64,000 nt of DNA from Wagnerdoeblera intermedia (GTDB lineage Bacteria > Pseudomonadota > Alphaproteobacteria > Rhodobacterales > Rhodobacteraceae), in the NCBI RefSeq assembly GCF_042647465.1, contig NZ_JBHRVN010000004.1. The stretch is one strand, 5' to 3'. This document shows positions 24,799-33,429 of the stretch, one piece after another (position 1 is the stretch's first letter; every line of letters starts with the position of its first letter). The notes beneath the pieces were generated by a model. That model saw only the letters and a program-made list of their open reading frames with translations, was not told the DNA's origin and searched no databases. Position numbers and translations under genes: made by a program.

Positions 24799-25182
24799 GG
24801 TCGTCCCCTCTCGCGGCTGCCGGATCCTGTCTCAGACCTATACCCTGTCCGGGAAGAGGTGAAGCTCTGCAAAGCCTTCCTGCGCTGCAAATCCGGTGCA
24901 GAACAGGGTGGGGCTGCCGCTGCGATGCCCGGCGGCGCAGACCACTTCCGGGCCTCGATCTTTGAGATTTTTTCGTCAGTTCGCCGCAGCCGGTGGCTCA
25001 GCGCTTGGCTTGGCGGGGCGGCTGTGGCACAATCAGGCTGTGAAGCCGACCGGCTTCGGTCTGCGGCTGTTCTCCCTGAGGGCAGCCGCCGTATTTATTT
25101 AGGCGTCAGAGCCGTTGCGGGGCCGGATGGTGGTGCTTCGGGGCTGGAGCCTTGTCATATCGCCATTACCTGAGAGGATCCT
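24799..25182. other. Long intergenic stretch without a convincing gene
   Basis: 384 bases between pdxH and gpt, which are divergent. Open frames here are short, lack ribosome-binding sites and show no recognisable domain. A weak 5-bp hairpin near 24955-24968 is followed by ATTTTTT. It must hold the promoters of pdxH and gpt; no clear -35/-10 pair stands out. Confidence 0.5.
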
Positions 25183-25692
25183 ATGGCTCCCGAGCGTCTG
25201 CCTCATGAAAAAGGGTTCCACATTTCCTGGGACCAGATCCACCGCGATTCCCGTGCGCTTGCCTGGCGCCTTGACGGCCGCGGCCCTGGGGAAGGCGGCA
25301 CCTGGAAAGCTGTGGTCGGCATCACCCGCGGGGGTCTTGTTCCGGCGATGATCGTCTCGCGTGAGCTGAACATCCGCGTGGTCGATACCATTTCGGTCAA
25401 AAGCTACTCGCATCAGGACCGCGCCGAAGCCGTGGTGACCAAAGCGCCCCAGGCCGATCTTCTGGGCGATGGCGAAGGTATCCTGATCGTTGATGACCTG
25501 GTCGACAGCGGCAAAACCATTGAGCTGGTGCGTCGCCTCTATCCCAAAGCGCATTTCGCCACCGTCTACGCCAAACCGGCGGGCCGCGTGCAGGTGGATA
25601 CCTTCATCACAGAGGTCAGCCAGGACACCTGGATCTTCTTCCCCTGGGATATGGCGCTGCAATATGTGCAGCCCTTCCGTGGCGCAGATTGA
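25183..25692 (+). CDS. gpt: Xanthine phosphoribosyltransferase
   Basis: 169 residues, matching Gpt-type xanthine (guanine) phosphoribosyltransferases. The PRPP loop is I-L-I-V-D-D-L-V-D-S-G-K-T, with I-T-R-G-G-L-V-P near the N-terminus and W-I-F-F-P-W-D near the C-terminus. It salvages xanthine or guanine to XMP/GMP. GAGAGG lies five bases before the ATG. A strong terminator follows. Confidence 0.93.
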   Translation: MAPERLPHEKGFHISWDQIHRDSRALAWRLDGRGPGEGGTWKAVVGITRGGLVPAMIVSRELNIRVVDTISVKSYSHQDRAEAVVTKAPQADLLGDGEGILIVDDLVDSGKTIELVRRLYPKAHFATVYAKPAGRVQVDTFITEVSQDTWIFFPWDMALQYVQPFRGAD

Positions 25693-25724
25693 TCTTCCGA
25701 TCTGATCTGAGACAGAAAAACAGA

Positions 25725-25757
25725 AAAAAGGCACCGCAGTCTGCGGTGCCTTTTTAT
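25725..25757 (+). terminator. Rho-independent terminator after gpt
   Basis: AAAAAGGCACCGCA pairs with TGCGGTGCCTTTTT around a GTC loop. The A/T tails suit both gpt and the convergent idi gene. Confidence 0.9.
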
Positions 25758-25764
25758 TGTGCGA

Positions 25765-26286
25765 TCAGCTGAAAATCTGATCGTAATGCTGATCGATATA
25801 GATGCGCAACCAGGGGGTGTAAGCCTCGGGTGTGATTCGGATCGCCTCGCGCAGGGCGTCAGCGGTCATCCAGCGGGTTGCGGCGACCTCTTCGGCAGCG
25901 GGCGCGAGGGGCATATCCGGCGGCGCTTCGGCCGTGAAAATCTGCACAACCTCATGCTCGGTCAGTCCGCCGCCGACATCGGCGCGGTATTCGACCTCTC
26001 CGGCCGCAGAAAGCGTCAGCCCGGTAATTCCCAGTTCTTCACGCAGCCTGCGGCTGGCACAGGCCTGCATCTCTTCTTCCCAATGCGGGTGCGTGCAGCA
26101 GGTATTCGCCCAGAGGCCGGGGGTATGATATTTGCCAAAGGCCCGTTGTTGCAGCAGAATTTCTTCGCCACGGCGCACAAAAACTGAGATCGCAGGGTGG
26201 CGCAGGCCCCGCCTGTGCACCTCAAGCTTTTCCATCGGGGCAAGCTGGCCGGCGGCGTTATAGGCCGGGATCATCTGTACGGTCAT
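25765..26286 (-). CDS. idi: Isopentenyl-diphosphate delta-isomerase, type 1
   Basis: 173 residues from M-T-V-Q-M, with AAGGAG eight bases upstream; a start eight codons earlier is less likely. Family features: W-A-N-T-C-C-T-H-P with the catalytic Cys, R-R-L-x-E-E-L-G in a Nudix-like box, and E-H-E-V-V-Q-I-F with the catalytic Glu. It isomerises IPP and DMAPP for isoprenoids, quinones and carotenoids. In purple Rhodobacter idi lies with photosynthesis genes; none are seen here. Confidence 0.94.
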   Translation of the reverse strand: MTVQMIPAYNAAGQLAPMEKLEVHRRGLRHPAISVFVRRGEEILLQQRAFGKYHTPGLWANTCCTHPHWEEEMQACASRRLREELGITGLTLSAAGEVEYRADVGGGLTEHEVVQIFTAEAPPDMPLAPAAEEVAATRWMTADALREAIRITPEAYTPWLRIYIDQHYDQIFS

Positions 26287-26377
26287 GGCTTTGGCTCCTT
26301 CGCAGGTCATATGGGTCTGCGAGGCCGCTTTTGCCAGAGCCTTTGCGCCGCAGCCGCAGACGCGATAGCGTGGCCCT

Positions 26378-26803
26378 ATGTTGCGGATAACGGATGAAAT
26401 CCGGATCGAAGACTGGGAACTGACAGAGCAGTTTACCCGATCTCAGGGTCCGGGCGGGCAGAATGTAAATAAAGTGGAAACTGCAGTTGAGCTGCGGTTT
26501 GAGGCGGCGCGTTCGCCGGGGCTGAGCGATCCGGTGAAGAACCGGCTGCGCCGGCTGGCCGGGCGGCGGTGGCTTGAGGACGGGGCGATCCTGATCCGGG
26601 CAGAGGAGACCCGGTCACAGGCGCGCAACCGCGAAATCGCCCGTGAGCGGCTGGTTGAGCTGATCCGCGCGGCCCTTGTGGCCCCGAAACGCCGCATTGC
26701 CACAAAGCCCACCCTTGCCAGTCAGCGCAGACGGGTGGCAGCAAAGCAGGCAAGGGGCGCGCTGAAGTCCAGTCGCGCCAAAGTGGGGGACGAAGACGAA
26801 TGA
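26378..26803 (+). CDS. arfB: Alternative ribosome-rescue factor ArfB (YaeJ)
   Basis: 141 residues with the GGQ motif in S-Q-G-P-G-G-Q-N-V-N-K (GGQ at about 26-28) and a basic C-terminal tail rich in K and R (about 110-137) that would enter the mRNA channel. It hydrolyses peptidyl-tRNA on stalled ribosomes. It has no codon-recognition domain, which separates it from RF1/RF2. Its stop overlaps the start of the aminotransferase gene (ATGA). Confidence 0.93.
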   Translation: MLRITDEIRIEDWELTEQFTRSQGPGGQNVNKVETAVELRFEAARSPGLSDPVKNRLRRLAGRRWLEDGAILIRAEETRSQARNREIARERLVELIRAALVAPKRRIATKPTLASQRRRVAAKQARGALKSSRAKVGDEDE

Positions 26804-28074
26804 CCGAAGATCTGCTCGCGCGCCGCGCCCGGCTGATGGGGCCGGAGGTGCCGACCTTTTACCGCAACCCGCTCCATCTGGTGAAGGGTGAGGGGGTCTG
26901 GCTCTGGGACAAAGCGGGCAAACGCTATCTCGACTGCTACAACAACGTCCCCCACGTCGGGCATTCGCACCCCAAAGTGGTTGAGGCGATCACCGCCCAG
27001 GCCCTGACGCTGAACACCCACAGCCGCTATCTGCACGAAGGCGTGCTGGATTATATCGAGCGCCTGGGCGCCACCTTCCGCCATGAGACCACCCAGGCCA
27101 TCATGGTCTGCACCGGATCCGAGGCCAATGATCTGGCGCTGCGCATGGCCCAGGCGGTGAACGGCAAGACCGGGATTATCGCCACCGACAATACCTATCA
27201 CGGCAATTCGGCCCTGACCTCCGGGTTGTCGTCGCGCCGCCCGCCGGTGGGGGGCTATCCGCAAAATATCATCCGGGTGCCTGCGCCCGACAGCCTGGCC
27301 CCCGTGGGCGGCAGTCGGGAAGGTCAGGCCCAGGCCTTTGCCGCGCATGTGAAGGCGGCGATTGCTGAGCTTGAGACCCGGGGCTTTGGATTTTCCTCGC
27401 TGATCCTTTGCCCGCTGTTCGCCAATGAGGGGCTGCCCTGTGTGAAAAAGGGCTTCCTCGATCCCACGGTGGCTGCGGTGCGGGCGGCGGGTGGTGTGAT
27501 CATCTGCGATGAGGTGCAGCCCGGTTTCGGCCGCGCCGGAGAGGCCTTCTGGGGCCATGAGGTCTTAGGCTTTGCCCCCGATATCGTGACCCTGGGCAAG
27601 CCCATGGGCAACGGCCATCCCATCGGCGCAGTCTTTGCGCGGCCCGATGTGATGCGTGCCTTCCGCGAAGTTTTCGCCTATTTCAACACCTTCGGCGGCA
27701 ATCCGGTCTCGGCGGCTGCGGCCATGGCGGTGCTGGATGTCATGGAAGAAGAGGGCCTGCAGCAGAACGCCCGCGAGGTCGGAGCCTATACGCTGGACGG
27801 TCTGCGCAGTCTTTCGCACCCCTGGATCGCGGAGGCACGGGGGCAGGGGCTCTTCTTTGGTCTGGAGTTCCTGACGCCCGAAGGTGCACCCGCCACCGCC
27901 TTTGTAGCCGATGTCATCGAGGCCATGCTGGAGCGCGGCGTTATTCTCAACAACATCGGACGCAACCGGAACACGCTGAAAATGCGCCCGCCGATGCCCT
28001 TTACCCGCGAAAACGCTGACATGCTGATCGCCGCTCTGCAGGACGCGCTGAACAGCACTCCGGTGCGGGCATGA
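26800..28074 (+). CDS. Class III PLP-dependent aminotransferase / phospho-lyase-like protein
   Basis: 424 residues. Motifs: N-N-V-P-H-V-G-H-S-H-P, C-T-G-S-E-A-N-D-L-A-L-R (PLP phosphate), I-I-C-D-E-V-Q-x-G-F-G-R (Asp to the pyridine N) and T-L-G-K-P-M-G-N-G-H-P with the Schiff-base Lys. The pattern resembles AGXT2L-type ethanolamine-phosphate or 5-phosphohydroxy-lysine phospho-lyases more than ornithine-type transaminases. The next gene, overlapping by four bases, is an APH-type kinase, the same pair of activities as hydroxylysine kinase plus phospho-lyase. This function is inferred from family and context. Confidence 0.85.
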   Translation: MTEDLLARRARLMGPEVPTFYRNPLHLVKGEGVWLWDKAGKRYLDCYNNVPHVGHSHPKVVEAITAQALTLNTHSRYLHEGVLDYIERLGATFRHETTQAIMVCTGSEANDLALRMAQAVNGKTGIIATDNTYHGNSALTSGLSSRRPPVGGYPQNIIRVPAPDSLAPVGGSREGQAQAFAAHVKAAIAELETRGFGFSSLILCPLFANEGLPCVKKGFLDPTVAAVRAAGGVIICDEVQPGFGRAGEAFWGHEVLGFAPDIVTLGKPMGNGHPIGAVFARPDVMRAFREVFAYFNTFGGNPVSAAAAMAVLDVMEEEGLQQNAREVGAYTLDGLRSLSHPWIAEARGQGLFFGLEFLTPEGAPATAFVADVIEAMLERGVILNNIGRNRNTLKMRPPMPFTRENADMLIAALQDALNSTPVRA

Positions 28075-29024
28075 GCGCGGAGGCGGTTGAGGCCGCCGCC
28101 CTCTGGGGGGCACGGGATCTGCGCCCGATCACCGAGCGTGAGAATGCCGTTTATGCAATCACCCTGCCGGAGGGGCGTCCGGCTGCCCTGCGGCTTCACC
28201 GGCGCGGTTATCAGGAACCCTCGGCCATCCGGTCCGAGCTTTGGTGGTGCGCGGCTTTGGCCGCGGCCGGGGCGCCGGTCCCTGCGCCGCTGCCTGCGCT
28301 GTCGGGAGAGCTGTTGCAGCAGCTCTCCGGCGGGCGGCTCGTCTCGGTGATCGACTGGGTTGAGGGAGAGGCCATCGGCGCGGCAGCTCTGCCCCTTGCG
28401 GGCACAATGGCCGCGAAAGAGGCGCTGATGGCGGGCGTTGGCCGTCTGATCGCCACCTGTCATCAGGCCACCGACGGGCTCTCTTTGCCGCAGGGGTTCA
28501 CCCGCCCCTCCTGGGATGCCGAAGGGCTGGCCGGGGAAAACCCGCTTTGGGGGCGCTTTACGGATCACCCGCTGCTGACCTCCGCAGACCGCGATATTTT
28601 GCACAAATCTCAGGCAGTTGTCTTTGAGCGGGCAAAGTCCGCACAAATTTCAGGCGATTACGGTCTGATCCACGCTGATGTGCTGCGCGAGAATGTTCTT
28701 TCCGGACCAAAGGGCTATTCCCTGATCGACTTTGACGATTCAGGCTTTGGCCTGCGCGCCTATGATCCTGGCACTCTGCTCAGCCAGAGCCTGAGCGAGC
28801 CGGGATTGCCGGATCTCGTGCAGGCGCTTTGTGAAGGGTATCGCGCGGTGCGTGTGCTGGATGCGGATCTTTTACCGGTGATGACGCTGGCACGCTGCTG
28901 CGCCTCGGTGGGATGGGTGATGACCCGTCTGCCGATGGAACACCCGGTGCAGAAAAGCCATATTGCGCGGGCGGTTGGCTTTGCGCGTAAAGTATTGGAC
29001 GGAAAGGAAGATCCTTGGGCCTGA
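28071..29024 (+). CDS. APH-family phosphotransferase (small-molecule kinase)
   Basis: 317 residues with the APH/choline-kinase fold: catalytic loop I-H-A-D-V-L-R-E-N-V-L and metal-binding I-D-F-D-D-S-G-F-G. The family includes hydroxylysine kinase, homoserine kinase II and aminoglycoside kinases. Overlap with the aminotransferase gene (ATGA) suggests it phosphorylates an amino alcohol that the partner then eliminates or transaminates. Resistance is unlikely given this context. The stop overlaps the Nudix gene as TGATG. Confidence 0.85.
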   Translation: MSAEAVEAAALWGARDLRPITERENAVYAITLPEGRPAALRLHRRGYQEPSAIRSELWWCAALAAAGAPVPAPLPALSGELLQQLSGGRLVSVIDWVEGEAIGAAALPLAGTMAAKEALMAGVGRLIATCHQATDGLSLPQGFTRPSWDAEGLAGENPLWGRFTDHPLLTSADRDILHKSQAVVFERAKSAQISGDYGLIHADVLRENVLSGPKGYSLIDFDDSGFGLRAYDPGTLLSQSLSEPGLPDLVQALCEGYRAVRVLDADLLPVMTLARCCASVGWVMTRLPMEHPVQKSHIARAVGFARKVLDGKEDPWA

Positions 29025-29485
29025 TGGCATTTCTGCGCGGTATGATCTTCCGGCCCCGGGCCTTGCAGACCGGGGTCATCTGCCTGCGCGAGGGGCCTGA
29101 GGGCTATGAGGTGCTGCTGGTGCGGACCCTTGATACCGGTCGCTGGATCATCCCCAAGGGCTGGCCGATGGATGGCAAAACCCTGGCGGAAGCGGCCGAG
29201 ATTGAAGCCTGGGAAGAGGCGGGGGCGAAGGGGCGGATGATGCCTGAGGAATTTGCCCGGATCCCCTCTAACAAGCGGCGCAACGGCGGGCTTGAGGTGC
29301 CGACGGATCTGGCGATTTTTGTGATGACCGGGACTGAACTGCTCGACGACTACCCCGAGGCCGGAAAACGCGAACGCAGAATGTGGCCCATCGATCTGGC
29401 CGCCCGCCGCGCTGATGTCGACGCCCTCGGAGAGGTGATTACAGCCCTCAGCGAGCGTCTGGGCGGAGCGCCGCCGCAGGGCTGA
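29024..29485 (+). CDS. NUDIX hydrolase, DIPP-like
   Basis: 153 residues from the ATG coupled to the kinase stop (TGATG); a TTG at 29015 is an alternative. The Nudix helix is seen as P-K-G-W-P ... E-A-W-E-E-A-G, but two box positions differ from consensus (Glu7 is Lys, Arg15 is Ile), while the metal-binding E-x-x-E-E core is kept. This form resembles diphosphoinositol-polyphosphate/Ap5A-type hydrolases. Substrate unknown. Third gene of the aminotransferase-kinase unit. Confidence 0.85.
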   Translation: MAFLRGMIFRPRALQTGVICLREGPEGYEVLLVRTLDTGRWIIPKGWPMDGKTLAEAAEIEAWEEAGAKGRMMPEEFARIPSNKRRNGGLEVPTDLAIFVMTGTELLDDYPEAGKRERRMWPIDLAARRADVDALGEVITALSERLGGAPPQG

Positions 29486-29563
29486 TCCGCCGCACTTGTC
29501 CTTTGCTGCACTTTCGCCGAAGGTCGCAGGCCCCCCCTGACCGACCCGGAGACCCTGACCGCC

Positions 29564-31039
29564 ATGGCGCTGCCGCCCGATCCGCAATGGAAAACGCTCG
29601 ATAAAGACCTGGGCCGGATCGGCACGCTGGAGCTTGCGGGGCGCCATGTGGCGCGGCCACTGCTGGCACCGGGGCTGGCTCTGGCCTTCGTGGCGATTGT
29701 GGCGCTGGGCTCGGGCATTGTGCCGGTCTCTGCGGGGGGCGGTCTGCCGGTGATCCTGGCCTCGATCCTTGCGGCCTATCTGGCGCTGACGATCGGGGCC
29801 AATGATGTCGCCAATAACGTCGGCCCCGCCGTGGGCGCGCGGGCCCTGACCCTGGGCGGGGCGCTCGTGCTGGCGGCGGTCTGCGAGATGGCGGGTGCAC
29901 TGATCGCGGGCAGCGATGTGGTGGCGACGATCTCAGACGGGATCATCCATGCTGAAGTCTTCCCCTCCGAGGGGGCCTTTGTGCGGGCCATGATGGCGGC
30001 ACTGCTGGCCACGGCGCTCTGGCTGCATCTGGCGACCTGGGCGGGGGCCGCCGTCTCAACCACCCATTCGATTATCGGCGGCGTTGCAGGGGCGGCTCTG
30101 GCCGCTGCAGGGCCGCAGGCGGTGGACTGGGGACTTCTGGGGGTGATCTCCCTCAGCTGGGTGGTCTCGCCGCTGGTGGGCGGGCTGCTGGCGGCCGCGC
30201 TTCTGGCCTTCATCAACCACGCGATTGCAGAGGCTGAGGACCGGATTGCGGCAGCGCGGCTCTGGCTGCCGGTGCTGATGGCGCTGATGGCGGGGGCCTT
30301 CACGGTCTATCTGGGGGCAAAGGGCCTGGCGGTGCATACGGGCAGCGGCTGGCGCACGGCGCTGGGGCTGGGGCTCGTGGTGGCGCTGCTGACCTGGGGG
30401 GGCGCACGGCCCCTGGTGCGGCGGCAGGCTGAGGGGCTGTCGAACAAGCGTAAGGCGCTGAAAAAGCTGTTCTCTCCGCTGCTGGTCGTCTCGGCGGCGC
30501 TGCTGTCCTTCGGGCATGGGGCCTCCGATGTCTCCAACGCGGTCGCCCCTCTGGCGGCGATCGTGGGGGTCTATTCAGAGGGGGGCGGCGGGGCCTATAT
30601 GGAGGCCGTGGGCCTTCCTTTCTGGGTCATGGCCATTGGCGGGGCGGGCATCGCGCTGGGGCTTTTGCTTTTTGGCCCGCGCCTTGTGCTGCTGGTCGGC
30701 GAAGAGATCACCCGGCTGAATCCGGTGCGGGCTTTCTGCGTGGCGCTTGCCACGGCGGTGGCCGTGATTGCGGCGGCGGCCATGGGGCTGCCGGTCTCCT
30801 CAACGCATATCGCGGTGGGGGCGATCTTCGGCCTTGGCTTTTACCGCGAATGGCGCGAGGCGGCGCGGGGCCGCAAGCTTCGCGGAAAAGCGGATGCCCC
30901 GGTGGAAGAGCGCCACCGCCGCCGCCTGGTGCGCCGCTCGCATGTGCTGACCATGCTGACGGCCTGGATCATCACGGTGCCGCTGACGGCGGCGCTTTCG
31001 GCGGGGGTTTTTCTGCTGTTGTCGAAGCTGACGGCCTGA
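29564..31039 (+). CDS. Inorganic phosphate transporter, PiT family
   Basis: 491 residues with about 11-12 membrane helices and the duplicated PiT signature: G-A-N-D-V-A-N-N-V-G-P-A-V-G-A in the first half and G-H-G-A-S-D-V-S-N-A-V-A-P in the second. A cytoplasmic loop rich in K/R separates the halves. It is a low-affinity H+ (or Na+)/phosphate symporter. GGAGA lies upstream of the ATG. Its 3' end overlaps the convergent patatin gene by 68 bases, which is unusually long. Confidence 0.93.
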   Translation: MALPPDPQWKTLDKDLGRIGTLELAGRHVARPLLAPGLALAFVAIVALGSGIVPVSAGGGLPVILASILAAYLALTIGANDVANNVGPAVGARALTLGGALVLAAVCEMAGALIAGSDVVATISDGIIHAEVFPSEGAFVRAMMAALLATALWLHLATWAGAAVSTTHSIIGGVAGAALAAAGPQAVDWGLLGVISLSWVVSPLVGGLLAAALLAFINHAIAEAEDRIAAARLWLPVLMALMAGAFTVYLGAKGLAVHTGSGWRTALGLGLVVALLTWGGARPLVRRQAEGLSNKRKALKKLFSPLLVVSAALLSFGHGASDVSNAVAPLAAIVGVYSEGGGGAYMEAVGLPFWVMAIGGAGIALGLLLFGPRLVLLVGEEITRLNPVRAFCVALATAVAVIAAAAMGLPVSSTHIAVGAIFGLGFYREWREAARGRKLRGKADAPVEERHRRRLVRRSHVLTMLTAWIITVPLTAALSAGVFLLLSKLTA

Positions 31040-31928
31040 GCCATTCGCGCAGCACATCGCGGTGCAGTTCCGCAATGCGGTGGCCTTCATCAATCGCCTC
31101 TGCCGCACGGTGAAAATCGAGAGCAGAAAGATCCTGCAGCCGCGCCCCGATCAGCAGATCCGGCGGATCCCCGGCCAGACGGCTGCGGCGGATCCGCTCT
31201 GACATAATGTCGAGCGCCTGGGCCACCAGCGAGAGATACCCCGGCGCGGGCGGCGCAGCCCGCGGCAGTTTATCGGAGCGGAGCGGGATCAGCCGCGCAA
31301 AGCGCGAGGGGGCCGGAGCCGTTGCAGCCTCACCCTCCGGGGGCAGGGGGTGGCTTGTGGGGCGCAGCACCCGGGTGGTGGGATTGACCGCCACCACGCT
31401 GACGGCCCCCATGGCGCGGGCGACCGAGACCGGCACCGGATTGACGACCGCCCCGTCGATGAGCCAGCGCCCCTCCAGCCACTGGGGCGCCAGGATCCCC
31501 GGCATGGCGGCCGAGGCGCGGATCGCGGGGGCCAGATCCCCCCGTTGCAGCCAGATCTCCTGTCCTAGATTCAGGTCCGCTGCAACCGCCGTGAAGGGCA
31601 GCGACAGATCCGAAAAAGACCCGCTCAGCCCCAGGCTTCCCAAAAGATGCGAGATACCGCCGCCGCCGATCAGCCCGCCTGAGCCCGGGCGCAGATCCAG
31701 CATCCTCAGCACCCGGCTGCGGGTCAGGCTGCGGGCGAAATCCTCAAGCGCATCCAGCCTGCCCGCCGCCCAGGCGGCCCCCACCAGCGCCCCCATCGAG
31801 CAGCCGATCAGCATATCCGGGCGCAGACCAAGCGCGTCGATCCCGCGCAGCACACCAATGTGACACCAGCCCCGCGCGCCCCCGGAGCCAAGAACAAGGG
31901 CCGTGCGGCCTGTGGGCTGGGCAGTCAT
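30972..31928 (-). CDS. Patatin-like phospholipase
   Basis: 318 residues with the oxyanion glycine loop G-S-G-G-A-R-G (14-20), nucleophile elbow G-C-S-M-G with Ser44, and catalytic Asp in L-I-D-G-A. It fits the RssA/YchK-like group of bacterial patatins. The C-terminus is proline- and alanine-rich and is encoded in the region overlapping the phosphate transporter gene. Likely a cytoplasmic or membrane-associated acyl hydrolase. Confidence 0.9.
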   Translation of the reverse strand: MTAQPTGRTALVLGSGGARGWCHIGVLRGIDALGLRPDMLIGCSMGALVGAAWAAGRLDALEDFARSLTRSRVLRMLDLRPGSGGLIGGGGISHLLGSLGLSGSFSDLSLPFTAVAADLNLGQEIWLQRGDLAPAIRASAAMPGILAPQWLEGRWLIDGAVVNPVPVSVARAMGAVSVVAVNPTTRVLRPTSHPLPPEGEAATAPAPSRFARLIPLRSDKLPRAAPPAPGYLSLVAQALDIMSERIRRSRLAGDPPDLLIGARLQDLSALDFHRAAEAIDEGHRIAELHRDVLREWLRPSASTTAEKPPPKAPPSAAP

Positions 31929-32027
31929 GGGGCGCCTCCTTCTGTGATTGCATCCAAGTTAACGCAAAGACGCCAGTTTAGCGCCGCTCTCTTGCCAGCA
32001 GATGAAAGGCGCGGCTAAACCCGGGGC

Positions 32028-32282
32028 ATGAGCCTGCCTGATCTGTCCCGCCTGGCCGAGCCTGGCACCGAAATCCGCCTGCGCGTGACCCCGCGCGGCG
32101 GCCGTGATGCGATTGAAGAGACCGCAGACGGTCTGAAAGTCCGCGTCTCGGCCCCGCCGGAGGATGGCAGGGCCAATGACGCCGTGCGCCGACTGCTGGC
32201 AAAAGCCATGGGCGTGGCGCAAACCCGGCTGACCCTGGTGCGCGGGGCGACCTCGCGGGAAAAATGCTTCAGATTTGACTGA
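32028..32282 (+). CDS. DUF167 / YggU family protein
   Basis: 84 residues with the family pattern V-T-P-R-G-G-R-D, V-R-V-S-A-P-P-E-D-G-R-A-N-D-A and V-R-G-A-T-S-R-E-K. Function unknown; structures show a small alpha/beta fold. It stands alone between patatin and the EamA transporter. Confidence 0.88.
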   Translation: MSLPDLSRLAEPGTEIRLRVTPRGGRDAIEETADGLKVRVSAPPEDGRANDAVRRLLAKAMGVAQTRLTLVRGATSREKCFRFD

Positions 32283-32399
32283 CTGGCCCGGTCCCCCGTG
32301 GCGGAAATGCCGCCGCCCGGCTCTCCCGGCACCGCCGCTCTGGCAGGGGTGAAAAGGCCATGCTAGGCCTTTGCTGAGGGCAGAGGGAAGGTCCGCGAG

Positions 32400-33317
32400 A
32401 TGACTGGCAGTGACGGTTCCGGGGGCGCAGGTCTGGCCTCGGGGGAGAATCTGAAAGGCGCGGGCTTCATGCTGCTGGCTATGGCAGCTTTTACCATCGG
32501 CGATTCGCTGATGAAGCAGGTCTCGCAGATGATGCCGCTTTATCAGGCTGTTGCGCTGCGCGGTCTGATGACGCTGCCGCTTTTGCTGCTGGTCGGCAAA
32601 GTAAGCGGGGGGCTGCATTTCGACCGCCTCTGGCGCGAGCGCAGGCTGATCGGGCTGCGCACCTTTGCCGAAGTGCTTTCAACGGTGACCTTTTTTCTGG
32701 GGCTGGTGGCGCTGCCGCTGGCGATTGTGACGGCCATTCTGCAGGCCACGCCGCTCGCGGTGACGGCAGCGGCTGCGCTTTTTCTGGGCGAAAAGGTCGG
32801 GCTGCCGCGTCTTCTGGCGATCTGCGCGGGGTTTTGCGGGGTGCTGCTCATCATCCGGCCCGGTTCTGACGGCTTTGGGCTGCCGACGGTTTTTGTGCTC
32901 ATCTCGGTCTGCTTTGTGGTGCTGCGCGATCTGAGCACGCGGCGGCTGCCGAAAGACATCCCCTCGGCCAGTGTCGCCTTTCTGGCGGCGAGCGGGGTCT
33001 TTCTCGTCTCGCTGGCGATCGCCTCTCGTGAGCCCTGGGACGCGGTGCCTGCGGAGGCGATCCCGTTGCTGCTCGGGGCAGGTTGTGCCCTGGTGACGGG
33101 CTATATTTCGGTGATTCGATCCATGCGGACAGGGGATGTCAGCTTCGTCACCCCCTTTCGCTATTCAGCGCTCCTGTGGGCGCTGCTGCTCAGCTGGCTG
33201 ATCTCGGGGTATTTCCCCGACGGGCTGACGCTTTTCGGCGCTGCGGTGGTTGTGGCTTCGGGAATTTTCACACTCTGGCGGGAAGGGCGGCGCAGACGCG
33301 CTGCGGCACGGGGGTAA
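32400..33317 (+). CDS. DMT (EamA) family transporter
   Basis: 305 residues with ten predicted membrane helices in two EamA repeats, beginning G-A-G-F-M-L-L-A-M-A-A-F and with a basic C-terminus R-R-R-R-A. Substrate unknown; related proteins export amino acids or metabolites. A GGGAAGG site precedes the ATG. Confidence 0.85.
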   Translation: MTGSDGSGGAGLASGENLKGAGFMLLAMAAFTIGDSLMKQVSQMMPLYQAVALRGLMTLPLLLLVGKVSGGLHFDRLWRERRLIGLRTFAEVLSTVTFFLGLVALPLAIVTAILQATPLAVTAAAALFLGEKVGLPRLLAICAGFCGVLLIIRPGSDGFGLPTVFVLISVCFVVLRDLSTRRLPKDIPSASVAFLAASGVFLVSLAIASREPWDAVPAEAIPLLLGAGCALVTGYISVIRSMRTGDVSFVTPFRYSALLWALLLSWLISGYFPDGLTLFGAAVVVASGIFTLWREGRRRRAAARG

Positions 33318-33429
33318 CGCCTTTCGGCTTTCATCGCGGCTGAGGCTTTGCAGACCTTGACCGGGCCTGCCTGAGCCGGTGCAATAGGCGCAGCTGCCCA
33401 ACGTTCATTTCCCCGGGGGAATAGGTTAC

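Noticed and set aside
28071..29024. Aminoglycoside resistance gene
   Set aside because: The APH fold is shared by many metabolic kinases, and the coupling to an aminotransferase gene points to amino-alcohol metabolism.
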